Of a stretch of 64,000 bases of DNA, positions 8,461 through 17,132 are shown one piece after another. The notes under the pieces are model-generated. The model saw nothing but the letters and a program-made list of their open reading frames with translations, was not told the origin of the DNA and searched no databases. Position numbers and translations under genes: made by a program. The stretch is from Paenibacillus sp. PvR098 (lineage in GTDB: Bacteria; Bacillota; Bacilli; Paenibacillales; NBRC-103111), in assembly GCF_017833255.1 (NCBI RefSeq), contig NZ_JAFIBU010000001.1, forward strand, positions 496,001 through 560,000, written 5' to 3'. Within the stretch, counting starts at the first letter, position 1. The number at the start of each line of letters is the position of its first letter.

Positions 8461-9477
8461 TTGGCTAAAGTACAGCAAGCGACTTTGACGGGACGACAAA
8501 AAGCCGCTATTTTATTAATCAGTTTGGGACCGGAAGTGTCCGCTCAAATTTTTAAGCATCTTCGCGACGAAGAGATCGAACAGCTCACCTTGGAAATAGC
8601 CAATGTCAGGAAAGTCGACAATGTCGAGAAGGATTCCATACTGGCCGAGTTTCACCAAATTTGTTTGGCGCAGGAATTTATTTCTCAGGGCGGCATCGCG
8701 TATGCCAAGGATATCTTGGAGAAGGCTCTTGGTTCCCAGAAAGCTCTCGATATCATCAATCGGTTGACGGCGACGCTTCAGGTCAGACCTTTTGACTTTG
8801 CGCGTAAAGCCGATCCGGCACAGATTCTGAATTTTATTCAAAATGAAAACTCTCAAACCATTGCGCTTGTGCTCTCTTATTTACAGCCGGAGCAGGCCTC
8901 CATTATTTTGTCTTCACTGCCTCAGGAAAAGCAGGCCGATGTGGCGAAACGGATTGCGCTGATGGACAGCACTTCGCCTGAGGTCATCAGTCAAGTCGAA
9001 CGGGTGCTGGAGCAGAAGCTTTCCGCCACCGTTACACAAGATTATACGAACGCTGGTGGTATTTCGGCGGTGGTTCAAATTTTGAACGGTGTTGACCGGG
9101 GGACAGAGCGTACCATTCTGGATTCCCTTGAAATTCAAGATCCGGAATTGGCAGAGGAAATCAAAAAGCGGATGTTCGTCTTTGAGGATATTGTTAATAT
9201 CGACAACCGTTCGATTCAGCGCATTATACGCGATATTGAGAATGCAGATTTACAATTGGCGCTTAAAGTTGCCAGTGAAGAGGTTCGTGAAGCGATCTTC
9301 AAGAACATGTCCAAGCGTATGGCCGAAACGTTCCGGGAAGAAATGGAATATATGGGACCTGTTCGTTTGCGTGATGTAGAAGAAGCCCAGACACGTATTG
9401 TAGCAACGATAAGACGTTTGGAAGAAGCCGGTGAAATCATCATCGCTCGCGGCGGAGGAGATGATATTATTGTCTAA
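8461..9477 (+). CDS. fliG: Flagellar motor switch protein FliG
   Basis: C-ring protein that receives torque from the stator and switches rotation. It is 338 aa. It begins with TGRQKAAILLISLGPE and has the ARM_M/C regions, including the EEMEYMGPVRLRDVEEAQ segment of the torque helix near residues 295-312. TTG 8461 is chosen because GAGGTG (8448-8453) is 7 bases upstream; ATG 8456 leads to an early stop. It overlaps fliH by a few bases. Confidence 0.96.
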   Translation: MAKVQQATLTGRQKAAILLISLGPEVSAQIFKHLRDEEIEQLTLEIANVRKVDNVEKDSILAEFHQICLAQEFISQGGIAYAKDILEKALGSQKALDIINRLTATLQVRPFDFARKADPAQILNFIQNENSQTIALVLSYLQPEQASIILSSLPQEKQADVAKRIALMDSTSPEVISQVERVLEQKLSATVTQDYTNAGGISAVVQILNGVDRGTERTILDSLEIQDPELAEEIKKRMFVFEDIVNIDNRSIQRIIRDIENADLQLALKVASEEVREAIFKNMSKRMAETFREEMEYMGPVRLRDVEEAQTRIVATIRRLEEAGEIIIARGGGDDIIV

Positions 9478-10288
9478 TGTCATCAAATTATTTCAATACG
9501 TAGCTATCGAAGACAGCAAGATTGTGGAGCCCCCCGCTTCCCCTGTTCTTAAACAAGAACAGCCGGAGGAAACGGAGGAACTTCCGCTAGAAAATCATCA
9601 AGAGTTAAGCGATCTGATGCAGATGAAAGATCAGATTCTGAAGGATGCCGAGTCCTTTGCTGAAGAGCAGGTACGGGCAACCATGGAAGAGGCTGCAGCG
9701 ATCAGGCAGCAAGCGCAGGTCGAAATCGAGGCTTGGTGGCATGAACGCAGGCTTCAGGATCAGGAAGCTGTGAATGAAGCGAGAGATCGCGGTCACGCTC
9801 AAGGATACCAAGAAGGATTGGCTCAGGTTGAGATGGAGCTTCGGGAGCAATACGAATCGACGCTGCAAGAGGCATCTCAGATCTTAGAGCAAGCTTACTT
9901 ATTGAAGCAGCAAATCATTCAGGAAGCTGAACCGTTTTTGATCGAACTTAGCACTTCTATAGCTGAGAAGGTAATCGGGCGACAGTTGACGCTTGAACCC
10001 GAATGGACGATCGATTCTATCCGCAAGGTGCTGTCCAGGCGGAGGGAAAAAGGAATTATTACGCTCTGCGTATCGCCTGCCCAGTTCACCTATATACAAG
10101 ACGCGCGCGAAGAGCTTTTGCTCGCCATCGATTCGCAAGCGGAGCTGCAAATTATTCCGGATGGTTCGGTATTGGATCAAGGTTGTGTTGTCCGATCTTC
10201 ATTCGGAAGCATCGACGCGAGAATCGATACGCAATTAAAAGAAATAAAAAATGCGCTTCAGCAGTTGGCTATGCGAAACGAGGGATAA
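9470..10288 (+). CDS. fliH: Flagellar export ATPase regulator FliH
   Basis: Peripheral stalk that tethers and regulates the FliI ATPase, comparable to the b/delta parts of F-ATPase. From TTG 9470 it is 272 aa beginning MSNVIKLFQYVAIED. The middle (about 50-170) is a Glu/Gln-rich coiled coil, then a globular C-terminal domain. The TTG start is preferred because GGAGGA (9454-9459) is 10 bases upstream; ATG 9461 is too close to it, and longer in-frame starts run through fliG. It overlaps fliG by 8 bp, so the two are coupled. Confidence 0.9.
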   Translation: MSNVIKLFQYVAIEDSKIVEPPASPVLKQEQPEETEELPLENHQELSDLMQMKDQILKDAESFAEEQVRATMEEAAAIRQQAQVEIEAWWHERRLQDQEAVNEARDRGHAQGYQEGLAQVEMELREQYESTLQEASQILEQAYLLKQQIIQEAEPFLIELSTSIAEKVIGRQLTLEPEWTIDSIRKVLSRRREKGIITLCVSPAQFTYIQDAREELLLAIDSQAELQIIPDGSVLDQGCVVRSSFGSIDARIDTQLKEIKNALQQLAMRNEG

Positions 10289-10292
10289 GCTC

Positions 10293-11612
10293 ATGCTGGC
10301 ACCAAACGCTCAAAAATATATCGAGCACCTTAACCAAATGGATACCATCCGGGTGAATGGAAAGGTGACGCAGGTCATCGGGCTGACGGTAGAATCGGAA
10401 GGTCCCGATGCGAGCATAGGCGACGTTTGCTATATATATCCATTTAAATCGAACACACCGCTAAAGGCGGAGGTTGTCGGATTTAAAAATAATAAGGTCA
10501 TTCTCATGCCGTTGGGTGAGCTTCATTCTATAGGTCCCGGTTGTGATGTAGTAGGAACCGGAAAGCCGCTCACGGTTCAGGTAGGACATGAACTGCTTGG
10601 TAAAGTGCTCGATGGCTTAGGTCAGCCGCTTGATGGAACATACTTGCCATCCAGAATGACCCATTATTCTACGAATAACGTTCCAAGTAACCCGTTAACA
10701 CGTCCGCGCGTACTGGAGCCGATTAGTGTCGGAGTACGGTGCATAGACGGTTTGCTGACAATCGGCAAGGGACAGCGCGTAGGTATTTTTGCCGGATCAG
10801 GTGTTGGGAAGAGCACGCTAATGGGCATGATCGCCCGTAATACAGCGGCAGACGTCAACGTGATTGCACTTGTCGGCGAACGGGGCAGAGAAGTGCTTGA
10901 TTTTATTGAACGAGACCTCGGTCCGGAAGGGCTTGCTCGTTCCGTAGTCATCGTCGCAACGTCAGATCAACCTGCGCTTATCCGAATTAAAGGTGCGTTG
11001 ATTGCCACGAGCATTGCAGAATATTTCAGAGATCGCGGTTTAAATGTCATGTTGATGATGGACTCTGTAACCCGTTTCGCTATGGCCCAGCGTGAGGTGG
11101 GTTTAGCTGTAGGAGAGCCTCCCGCAACTAGGGGCTACACCCCATCTGTCTTTGCAACATTGCCGAAACTGTTGGAGCGATCGGGAACAGGACCTAAAGG
11201 CTCCATCACTGCATTTTATACCGTGCTTGTAGATGGTGATGACATGAATGAACCTATTGCCGATGCGGTCCGGGGGATTTTGGACGGGCACATCGTCCTG
11301 AACCGGAGCATTGCCAATCGTGGACATTATCCGGCTATTGATGTATTGTCCAGTGTCAGCAGGGTTATGAAAGAAATTGTTCCGACGGATCAACAGCTCG
11401 CGGCTGAACAATTAAAGTTATTATTATCTACGTACAAAGATTCGGAGGATCTGATTAATATCGGGGCGTATCAAAAAGGCTCTAATCCAGAAATTGATCT
11501 GGCGATCGACTCCATCCAATCGATATGGGATTATACCAAGCAGCGGGTAAATGAGAAGCTGTCTTACGCTGACGCACAAGAACGGTTAATTCGAGAATTT
11601 TACAGGGGATGA
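10293..11612 (+). CDS. fliI: Flagellum-specific export ATPase FliI
   Basis: F1-beta-like ATPase that drives or primes type III export of rod, hook and filament subunits. From ATG 10293 it is 439 aa. Walker A reads GSGVGKST with Lys173; the ATPase signature ASRVSRVMKE-type region appears as SSVSRVMKE. ATG 10293 follows GAGGG (10280-10284), 4 bp after fliH; a longer in-frame reading from 10251 would overlap fliH with no better ribosome site. Confidence 0.96.
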   Translation: MLAPNAQKYIEHLNQMDTIRVNGKVTQVIGLTVESEGPDASIGDVCYIYPFKSNTPLKAEVVGFKNNKVILMPLGELHSIGPGCDVVGTGKPLTVQVGHELLGKVLDGLGQPLDGTYLPSRMTHYSTNNVPSNPLTRPRVLEPISVGVRCIDGLLTIGKGQRVGIFAGSGVGKSTLMGMIARNTAADVNVIALVGERGREVLDFIERDLGPEGLARSVVIVATSDQPALIRIKGALIATSIAEYFRDRGLNVMLMMDSVTRFAMAQREVGLAVGEPPATRGYTPSVFATLPKLLERSGTGPKGSITAFYTVLVDGDDMNEPIADAVRGILDGHIVLNRSIANRGHYPAIDVLSSVSRVMKEIVPTDQQLAAEQLKLLLSTYKDSEDLINIGAYQKGSNPEIDLAIDSIQSIWDYTKQRVNEKLSYADAQERLIREFYRG

Positions 11613-11620
11613 GAAGAAGC

Positions 11621-12061
11621 ATGCGTTTTCGATACACTTTTCAAAAAATCGTTGACCTTAAAACGAATGAAAAGACCCAAGCGGAATGGGTGTTATCTCA
11701 GGCGATCGTAAAACTGCGGGAAGAAGAGTCGTCGCTGGATCGGCTGGAGAATGCGAAGCAGGAGATGCAGGAGGAACTGTATAAAGTATCGGGAACGCGT
11801 ACGACGGTTTCAAACCTGATGCTGCTGCAAAGCTTCGTTGATCATATCGATGTGTGCATAAAAGACAAGCATCAAGACTTAAGTACAGCTAAGACGAACG
11901 TGCAAATCAAACAAGATGATCTGACCGGTAAAATGCTGGAAGAAAAAGTATGGACGAAAGCAAAGGAAAAAGCTTATCAAAAGTTTTCCTCCGGGGTGCT
12001 TAAAATAGAACAAGATCAGTTGGACGAAATGGCGACAAGCAGGTATCAACGACTTTCGTAA
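11621..12061 (+). CDS. fliJ: Flagellar export chaperone/FliI stalk protein FliJ
   Basis: Central coiled-coil stalk of the export ATPase, comparable to F1 gamma. It is 146 aa and almost wholly helical with alternating charges. It begins MRFRYTFQKIVDLKTNEKT, the usual Bacillales N-terminus, which favours ATG 11621. An in-frame ATG at 11609 overlaps the fliI stop and would add MRRS; either could be used. Confidence 0.92.
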   Translation: MRFRYTFQKIVDLKTNEKTQAEWVLSQAIVKLREEESSLDRLENAKQEMQEELYKVSGTRTTVSNLMLLQSFVDHIDVCIKDKHQDLSTAKTNVQIKQDDLTGKMLEEKVWTKAKEKAYQKFSSGVLKIEQDQLDEMATSRYQRLS

Positions 12062-12085
12062 TTATTTTTATGAGGAGGTGAGGTC

Positions 12086-13012
12086 ATGGCAAACGCAAAT
12101 ACGGAAAAATCGTCTTCTTACGGAGCCATGGAACGGTTTTTGATTTGGTTCCTCATCCCTTTTGTTTTTACGGCTGTATTGCTAGGGGTATTGATGAGCA
12201 TCCTCGGCTATGATGTGATGAACAATGCTCTGCGCGTGGCCAATAAAATTCCGATTGTAAACTCGATTGTTCCAGATATGAAAACAAGTGCAGAGGACGG
12301 CAGTCAAAACCAGCAGCAGATGCAAGAGCAGGGGGGCGCTGCGGTTCCTGCCGAGGGGGAAATTGCTGCCAACCAGGCCGCACAGCTTGAGCAAAGGGAG
12401 CAGGAGCTGCAGCGAGCTGAAGCAGCACTTCAGGAACGGGATCAAACGATCAAAGATCTACAATTGAAGAACAGCAGCTTGGAAGAACAGATAAAGAGCA
12501 AAACAGTCTCTGAAGAAGAGTACTCAGGTCAAATTCAGCAGCTTGCCGGTATGTATGCCAAAATGTCACCAACGAAAGCTGCGCCGATCATGGAGAATTT
12601 AACCAAAAACGAATTGGTGCTTGTTCTAGGTATGATGAAAACGGATGAGCGTGTCAAAATTTTGGAGCGCATGGATCCTGTGAAAGCTGCAGAGGCTTCC
12701 ATAATGATAAAAGATCAGACGAGTGTTAGGGACACGCAAATTGCGGCTCTTCAGGAAAGATTGAATCAATCGACCGCTTCACAGACTGAGGTAAACGATA
12801 ACTTAAGCAGAGATGATCTTGGCTCTACATTTGCGAACATGACCCCAAAAAGCGCAGCCACGGTGTTACTGGAGATGCAAAAGTCGGATCCGGACAAGGT
12901 GCTCTCGATTTTGAAATCGATGGATAGCGTAGGTCGTTCGAGAGTGTTGTCTGCTTTGTCCGAGCAATCCAAGGAAACCGCTGCGTTACTCTCCGCACGA
13001 CTCGTTCAGTAA
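12086..13012 (+). CDS. ylxF: YlxF/MotE-like flagellar operon protein with MgtE-N-like repeats
   Basis: Membrane-anchored protein of the fla/che operon; its relatives are described as MotE-like or MgtE N-terminal-like. It is 308 aa. One membrane helix lies at about residues 19-41 after a short cytoplasmic tail, then a Gln/Glu-rich coiled coil at about 70-145. Two copies of an MgtE-N-like helical unit follow, marked by YAKMSPTKAAPIMENL and later FANMTPKSAATVLLEM. ATG 12086 follows GAGGAGGTGAGG. Position between fliJ and fliK is the same as in B. subtilis. Its exact role is not known to me. Confidence 0.85.
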   Translation: MANANTEKSSSYGAMERFLIWFLIPFVFTAVLLGVLMSILGYDVMNNALRVANKIPIVNSIVPDMKTSAEDGSQNQQQMQEQGGAAVPAEGEIAANQAAQLEQREQELQRAEAALQERDQTIKDLQLKNSSLEEQIKSKTVSEEEYSGQIQQLAGMYAKMSPTKAAPIMENLTKNELVLVLGMMKTDERVKILERMDPVKAAEASIMIKDQTSVRDTQIAALQERLNQSTASQTEVNDNLSRDDLGSTFANMTPKSAATVLLEMQKSDPDKVLSILKSMDSVGRSRVLSALSEQSKETAALLSARLVQ

Positions 13013-13036
13013 ACTTGGAAGGAGGTGAATTAAGAT

Positions 13037-14524
13037 ATGGAAATTACAGCTCAAACGCCAATTACGACATCTGTTGGTTCAACGTCCGGAGGAACAGCAT
13101 TCAATTCGGGATCTAGCAGTTCGGGTTTTTCTACGACGCTAAACGGAATGCTCGTTTCGGGCAATCCACAAGCTGGTACGGATTTGACTGCTGCTGGGAC
13201 AAGCCTTTCGGCTTTGATGGGTTTGCTTGCCCCTTTCTTGACAACTTCCGTTCCGACAGACGAATCTGCTGCAGCCATGAATGGCGAACAGATCGATGGC
13301 TTGATCCAGCTGTTGGAGCAGACTCAGGACGGAGCTGGGGGAAATCCTCTTTTATCGAATCCTGACTTGCAAGCGTGGCTTGCCCAGCTGCAGGAGATTT
13401 TGACGGCACTTGCTGCGAACATGGAGGCTGGTACTGCTAACGGACGCCATTCGGAAGAAGAAGGTAGTGCGCCATCGTACGTTTCTAATGATCTTTTGGA
13501 TGGAGCATTAAATCCAATGCTGTTTATTCCACTGACTGCGGCTTCTCCGCGCGCAGAGGATGGCGGTAATCAATACATGGGCGGGACTTTACAGGCGGGG
13601 ATCAGCCAAGCCGAAGCTGTCCAACTGTTGAAGCAGCTGAGAGAGATGGTGGAACAAGGGAAGAAAGACCCTCAGCTTCAGCAGTCCTTGAAGGAGCTTC
13701 CAGCAGTCTTGATGTCTGCGGCTGTGACCGAGAGCGATCAGAATAAGGGAGCCGAGCGATCTCAGCGTTTGTCTCAAACATCGCTTATCATGCAGCCGGC
13801 AACCGATGCGGAGTCTTCCGAGACACAGGAAATGGTCAGCATTGTCACTAACCCGCTGAACAAGTTAGAAATGTTAGCGGCTAAGCATACGGTTGCTATG
13901 CATTCCGCAGAGCAGCCGACGATCCAGGCCGACAACTTGTTTGAGCCATTGATACCAGCCGATTCCGGTACCATAACTGGACAGCAGCCAGCGATGTCGC
14001 TTCAAGATTGGATGAAGGGAGTACAAGCGGGACTGTCTATGCCGAAGCATCCAGTGCTTCAAATGTCCGCAGGAACATTTGCCAATGACTTGACGCAATT
14101 TGTTGTTAGTTCTTTCTCGCTCCAAACTTCGTCTGATGGGTTAACCGAAGCCAGGATCTCGTTATTTCCGCAGCATCTGGGACATGTAGAAGTCAAACTG
14201 ACGATGCAGAACGGACTGCTTGTAGCTCAAATTATGGCAGACAGCTTGTCTGGTAAAGAAATGCTCGAAAGCCAGTTGGCACAGCTGCGATCGACGCTGC
14301 AAAGCCAAGGCATTCAAATCGAGAAGCTGGAGGTTAGCCAGAGCCAGAATTTCCAATCCGGTATGTTCCAAGAAGGGCGGCAGCAGCAGTCGGGTCAATC
14401 TTCCAAGCAAAACAAATCGGGCAGCAGCAGCGTAGCTAGCATTGAGGAAGAGCAAGGGTTAGAAACGAAGTCTAACATGAATACGACGGTTGACGGCCGT
14501 GGTTCCATTGACGTGACGGCATAA
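13037..14524 (+). CDS. fliK: Flagellar hook-length control protein FliK
   Basis: Secreted molecular ruler that measures the hook and switches export specificity. It is 495 aa. The long N-terminal part (about 1-340) is Ser/Thr/Gln-rich and poorly conserved. The C-terminal Flg_hook domain is recognisable in SLFPQHLGHVEVKLTMQNG near residues 375-393. The end is Gln/Ser-rich. ATG 13037 follows GGAAGGAGGTGAA. Placement before flgD and the hook gene supports the call. Confidence 0.93.
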   Translation: MEITAQTPITTSVGSTSGGTAFNSGSSSSGFSTTLNGMLVSGNPQAGTDLTAAGTSLSALMGLLAPFLTTSVPTDESAAAMNGEQIDGLIQLLEQTQDGAGGNPLLSNPDLQAWLAQLQEILTALAANMEAGTANGRHSEEEGSAPSYVSNDLLDGALNPMLFIPLTAASPRAEDGGNQYMGGTLQAGISQAEAVQLLKQLREMVEQGKKDPQLQQSLKELPAVLMSAAVTESDQNKGAERSQRLSQTSLIMQPATDAESSETQEMVSIVTNPLNKLEMLAAKHTVAMHSAEQPTIQADNLFEPLIPADSGTITGQQPAMSLQDWMKGVQAGLSMPKHPVLQMSAGTFANDLTQFVVSSFSLQTSSDGLTEARISLFPQHLGHVEVKLTMQNGLLVAQIMADSLSGKEMLESQLAQLRSTLQSQGIQIEKLEVSQSQNFQSGMFQEGRQQQSGQSSKQNKSGSSSVASIEEEQGLETKSNMNTTVDGRGSIDVTA

Positions 14525-14569
14525 AAATCGACATTTCAAATGATACCGGCTTGAACAGGAGGTGAAACC

Positions 14570-15013
14570 GTGACAGACTCCAATATCAGTACCCGAAACG
14601 TATGGCCTTATTATGCTAAAGAAAATATTCAGCGTGCAGGATCTGAGGATAAGAATCAATTAGGTAAAGACGAATTCCTTAAAATATTGATTGCCCAATT
14701 GAAAAATCAAGATCCGACCCAACCCTTGCAGGACAAAGAGTTTATTGCGCAAATGGCTCAGTTCACTTCGGTGGAACAGCTGACGAATATGGCCAGTGAG
14801 ATGAAGATGCTTCGCCAATCGCTCGGTTTTGCGTCAGGATTGATTGGGAAGAATATCACTTGGACTTATGAGGATAGCCAAGGAACAACGCATTTCAAAA
14901 CCGGCATGGTTGAGTCCATCACGGTGAAAAAGGGCGAACAATTTGCGAAGGTGAACGGAGAGGAAGTCACGCTCGATAAAATCAGTCAAATTTCGAATCC
15001 GGAGGAAACGTAA
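14570..15013 (+). CDS. flgD: Flagellar hook assembly (cap) protein FlgD
   Basis: Scaffold that caps the growing hook. It is 147 aa, the short Bacillus-type form without the extended Ig-like part. The N-terminal signature is visible as GKDEFLKILIAQLKNQDP (residues about 28-45) followed by EFIAQMAQFTSVEQ. GTG 14570 follows AGGAGGTGAAA. Its TAA abuts the next gene's ATG. Confidence 0.95.
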   Translation: MTDSNISTRNVWPYYAKENIQRAGSEDKNQLGKDEFLKILIAQLKNQDPTQPLQDKEFIAQMAQFTSVEQLTNMASEMKMLRQSLGFASGLIGKNITWTYEDSQGTTHFKTGMVESITVKKGEQFAKVNGEEVTLDKISQISNPEET

Positions 15014-15391
15014 ATGACGGAGCGAATAACGATTGGCAGGCTTTATCCGAATGTGGTGACTCCGAGCCGCTCATCTAGAGCTGCAGCACAATCCGCCAAT
15101 AGGAACGTATCGTTTGATTCGATTTTACAAAACCAAGCTTTGCGTTTCAGCCATCATGCTGAAGAACGATTACGGCAGCGAGGCATTCAGTTTCAGCCCG
15201 AACAGCTGGCCAAAATCAATTTGGCAATTGATAAAGCTGCAACCAAAGGTGCAAAAGATTCGCTAATGCTGATCAATGACACGGCCTTGATCGTGAACAT
15301 TAAGAACCGTACTGTGGTTACTGCCATGGACGAAGCATCCATGAAAAACAACTTGTTTACGCAAATCGACAGCGCCATGATCATTTCTTAA
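15014..15391 (+). CDS. TIGR02530-type flagellar operon protein
   Basis: A 125-aa soluble protein whose core, FSHHAEERLRQRGI (about residues 44-57), followed by a block ending DTALIVNIKNRTVVTAMD, is what I recall for the TIGR02530/DUF3766 'flagellar operon protein' family of Firmicutes. No signal peptide or membrane helix. It starts directly after the flgD TAA, so it is coupled to it. B. subtilis lacks a gene at this point. The place between hook cap and hook subunit suggests a hook-assembly role, but that is inference. Confidence 0.75.
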   Translation: MTERITIGRLYPNVVTPSRSSRAAAQSANRNVSFDSILQNQALRFSHHAEERLRQRGIQFQPEQLAKINLAIDKAATKGAKDSLMLINDTALIVNIKNRTVVTAMDEASMKNNLFTQIDSAMIIS

Positions 15392-15488
15392 AGAAAAGGC
15401 CGGCCCGATCTGCGGAGGCCATGGTTGTGGACCGACTGAAACAACCGATCATCTAGTACTTATTCGCATTTAGGGAGGAAATCTATCG

Positions 15489-16322
15489 ATGTTAAGATCT
15501 CTGTATTCCGGCGTATCCGGTATGAGAGGATTTCAAACGAAGCTGGACGTCATCGGTAACAACATTGCCAACGTCAATACTGTTGGTTTTAAAGCCAGTC
15601 GTGTCATGTTTAAGGACATTCTCAGCCAAACCGTATCAGGCGTAACAGCGCCGACAGACGAGCGTGGGGGCGTCAATTCAAAGCAAATCGGACTTGGTGT
15701 TGCCGTGGGCGCCATTGATACGCTGCATACTCCTGGCAGTGCCATGACGACAAATGTCGTAACGGACTTGAGGATCGACGGCGATGGCTTCTTCGCAATG
15801 AGGGCGACGGAAGATCAAGAGCAGCCCTTTTTGTCCCGTGCAGGAAATTTCACGCTGGATTCTAATCGGCGGCTCGTTAATGCTGACGGATTGTTCGTGT
15901 CTGACAGCGAGGGAGGAATTATTCAGCTTGAGGATACGGTAACAGCATTTTCGATATCACAGTCTGGTGAGCTTATCACTGTAGGTGAAGACGGTGCAGC
16001 CACTCCAAGCGGTATCTTTATTGCGGTCGTTAAGGTTGCGAATCCTGCCGGACTCGAGAAGATTGGCGGAAACCTGTATCGCGTCACACCAAACGCAATG
16101 CCACCGGATGCATTGGAGCTGCCTACTGGAGAAGATGCTCAGGCCAATAATGCCGCAACCGGTACCGGGGCCATTATCTCCGGACAGCTAGAAATGTCCA
16201 ATGTGGATTTGACTTCGGAATTTACCGAGATGATTATCGCGCAGCGCGGGTTCCAGTCTAACTCCAGAATTATTACGACTTCAGACGAAATTCTTCAAGA
16301 GGTTGTTAATCTGAAACGATAG
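15489..16322 (+). CDS. flgE: Flagellar hook protein FlgE (FlgG/FlgE family)
   Basis: Hook subunit by position; often auto-annotated as FlgG. It is 277 aa, close to the 264-aa B. subtilis FlgE. It begins MLRSLYSGVSGMRGFQTKLD and has GNNIANVNTVGFKASR (residues about 23-38); the C-terminus has LTSEFTEMIIAQRGFQSNSR. ATG 15489 follows AGGGAGGAAA. The 97-bp gap before it has a GGTTGT/ACAACC inverted repeat (15423-15446) without a T run. A terminator-like hairpin follows the gene. Confidence 0.9.
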   Translation: MLRSLYSGVSGMRGFQTKLDVIGNNIANVNTVGFKASRVMFKDILSQTVSGVTAPTDERGGVNSKQIGLGVAVGAIDTLHTPGSAMTTNVVTDLRIDGDGFFAMRATEDQEQPFLSRAGNFTLDSNRRLVNADGLFVSDSEGGIIQLEDTVTAFSISQSGELITVGEDGAATPSGIFIAVVKVANPAGLEKIGGNLYRVTPNAMPPDALELPTGEDAQANNAATGTGAIISGQLEMSNVDLTSEFTEMIIAQRGFQSNSRIITTSDEILQEVVNLKR

Positions 16323-16333
16323 ATTGATTGATG

Positions 16334-16360
16334 GGGGAGGACTCCCTCCCCTGATTTTTT
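16334..16360 (+). terminator. Terminator-like hairpin inside fla/che after flgE
   Basis: GGGGAGG (16334-16340), loop ACTC, CCTCCCC (16345-16351), then TGATTTTTT to 16360. The stem is 7 bp, all strong pairs but one. It is 12 bp after the flgE stop and 20 bp before swrD, with no promoter evident between, so it should reduce but not stop downstream transcription. Confidence 0.7.
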
Positions 16361-16379
16361 AGTGAACCGGAGGTAGCTG

Positions 16380-16601
16380 ATGATTCGTCTGACCCGGCTT
16401 AACGGAAAGCAAATTACGATTAATGCTCTCTTGATCGAAATGATCGAAGAGACACCGGATACTATGATTACACTGGTAACCGGCAAAAAAATAATGGTGT
16501 TAGAAAAAGTAGAAGAAACCGTTGCGCTGGTTCAAAGCTTCATGCAAATGGTAGGGCTTGTAGGCGGTTCGATAAAAAGCCTGAATTCGGAGGGGTCGTA
16601 G
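16380..16601 (+). CDS. swrD: FlbD/SwrD family flagellar protein
   Basis: Small cytoplasmic protein of 73 aa. It begins MIRLTRLNGKQITINALLIE and contains ETPDTMITLVTGKKIMVLE, the FlbD/YlzI pattern. In B. subtilis SwrD raises motor power and is needed for swarming. ATG 16380 follows CCGGAGGTAGCTG. It abuts fliL and precedes fliM, the B. subtilis order. Confidence 0.9.
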   Translation: MIRLTRLNGKQITINALLIEMIEETPDTMITLVTGKKIMVLEKVEETVALVQSFMQMVGLVGGSIKSLNSEGS

Positions 16602-17081
16602 TTGTTTAAGAGCAAAATATTCATTATGGTGGTTGCTATTCTTATCGCCATCACATTAATTTTGACGGCGGCTTTCGTTCTTTGGAACTATATGGATAAA
16701 GCAAATAGCACCCCGCTGGATCAAGCGCAGCAATCGGCCAGCGAAGTCAAGTCGGGTAAGAAGCTCACTCCGGATCAGGTACAGGAGAACACGTCCAGTA
16801 TGCAAGATGTACTGACTAACCTCGCCGGAGGAAACAACAAGTTTATTAAAGTGAGCTTTGCCTTTGAATTGGAAAATAAGAAGGCGAAGGAGGAGTTTGA
16901 AAAGCTGGAAACCCAAATGAAAGCGATCGTGATCCAAACGCTCGCAGATATGACTCCAGATCAGGTGTCGGGGAGCAAAGGCTTTGACAATCTCACCTCA
17001 GCCCTTATGAATAAAATGAATCCGCTTTTGCAGCAAGGAAAACTGAATCAAATATTGATCACGGATATCGTTCTGCAATAG
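16602..17081 (+). CDS. fliL: Flagellar basal body-associated protein FliL
   Basis: Single-pass membrane protein that surrounds and supports the stator. It is 159 aa, with one helix at about residues 5-27 and an external domain ending QQGKLNQILITDIVLQ. TTG 16602 follows directly on the swrD TAG, with GGAGGGG about 6 bases upstream; no ATG is available near. Coupled to swrD. Confidence 0.92.
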   Translation: MFKSKIFIMVVAILIAITLILTAAFVLWNYMDKANSTPLDQAQQSASEVKSGKKLTPDQVQENTSSMQDVLTNLAGGNNKFIKVSFAFELENKKAKEEFEKLETQMKAIVIQTLADMTPDQVSGSKGFDNLTSALMNKMNPLLQQGKLNQILITDIVLQ

Positions 17082-17132
17082 CATGAAGCATAATGAAGCA
17101 TGTAGAGCAACAGCACGAAGGAGGTGACGCTA

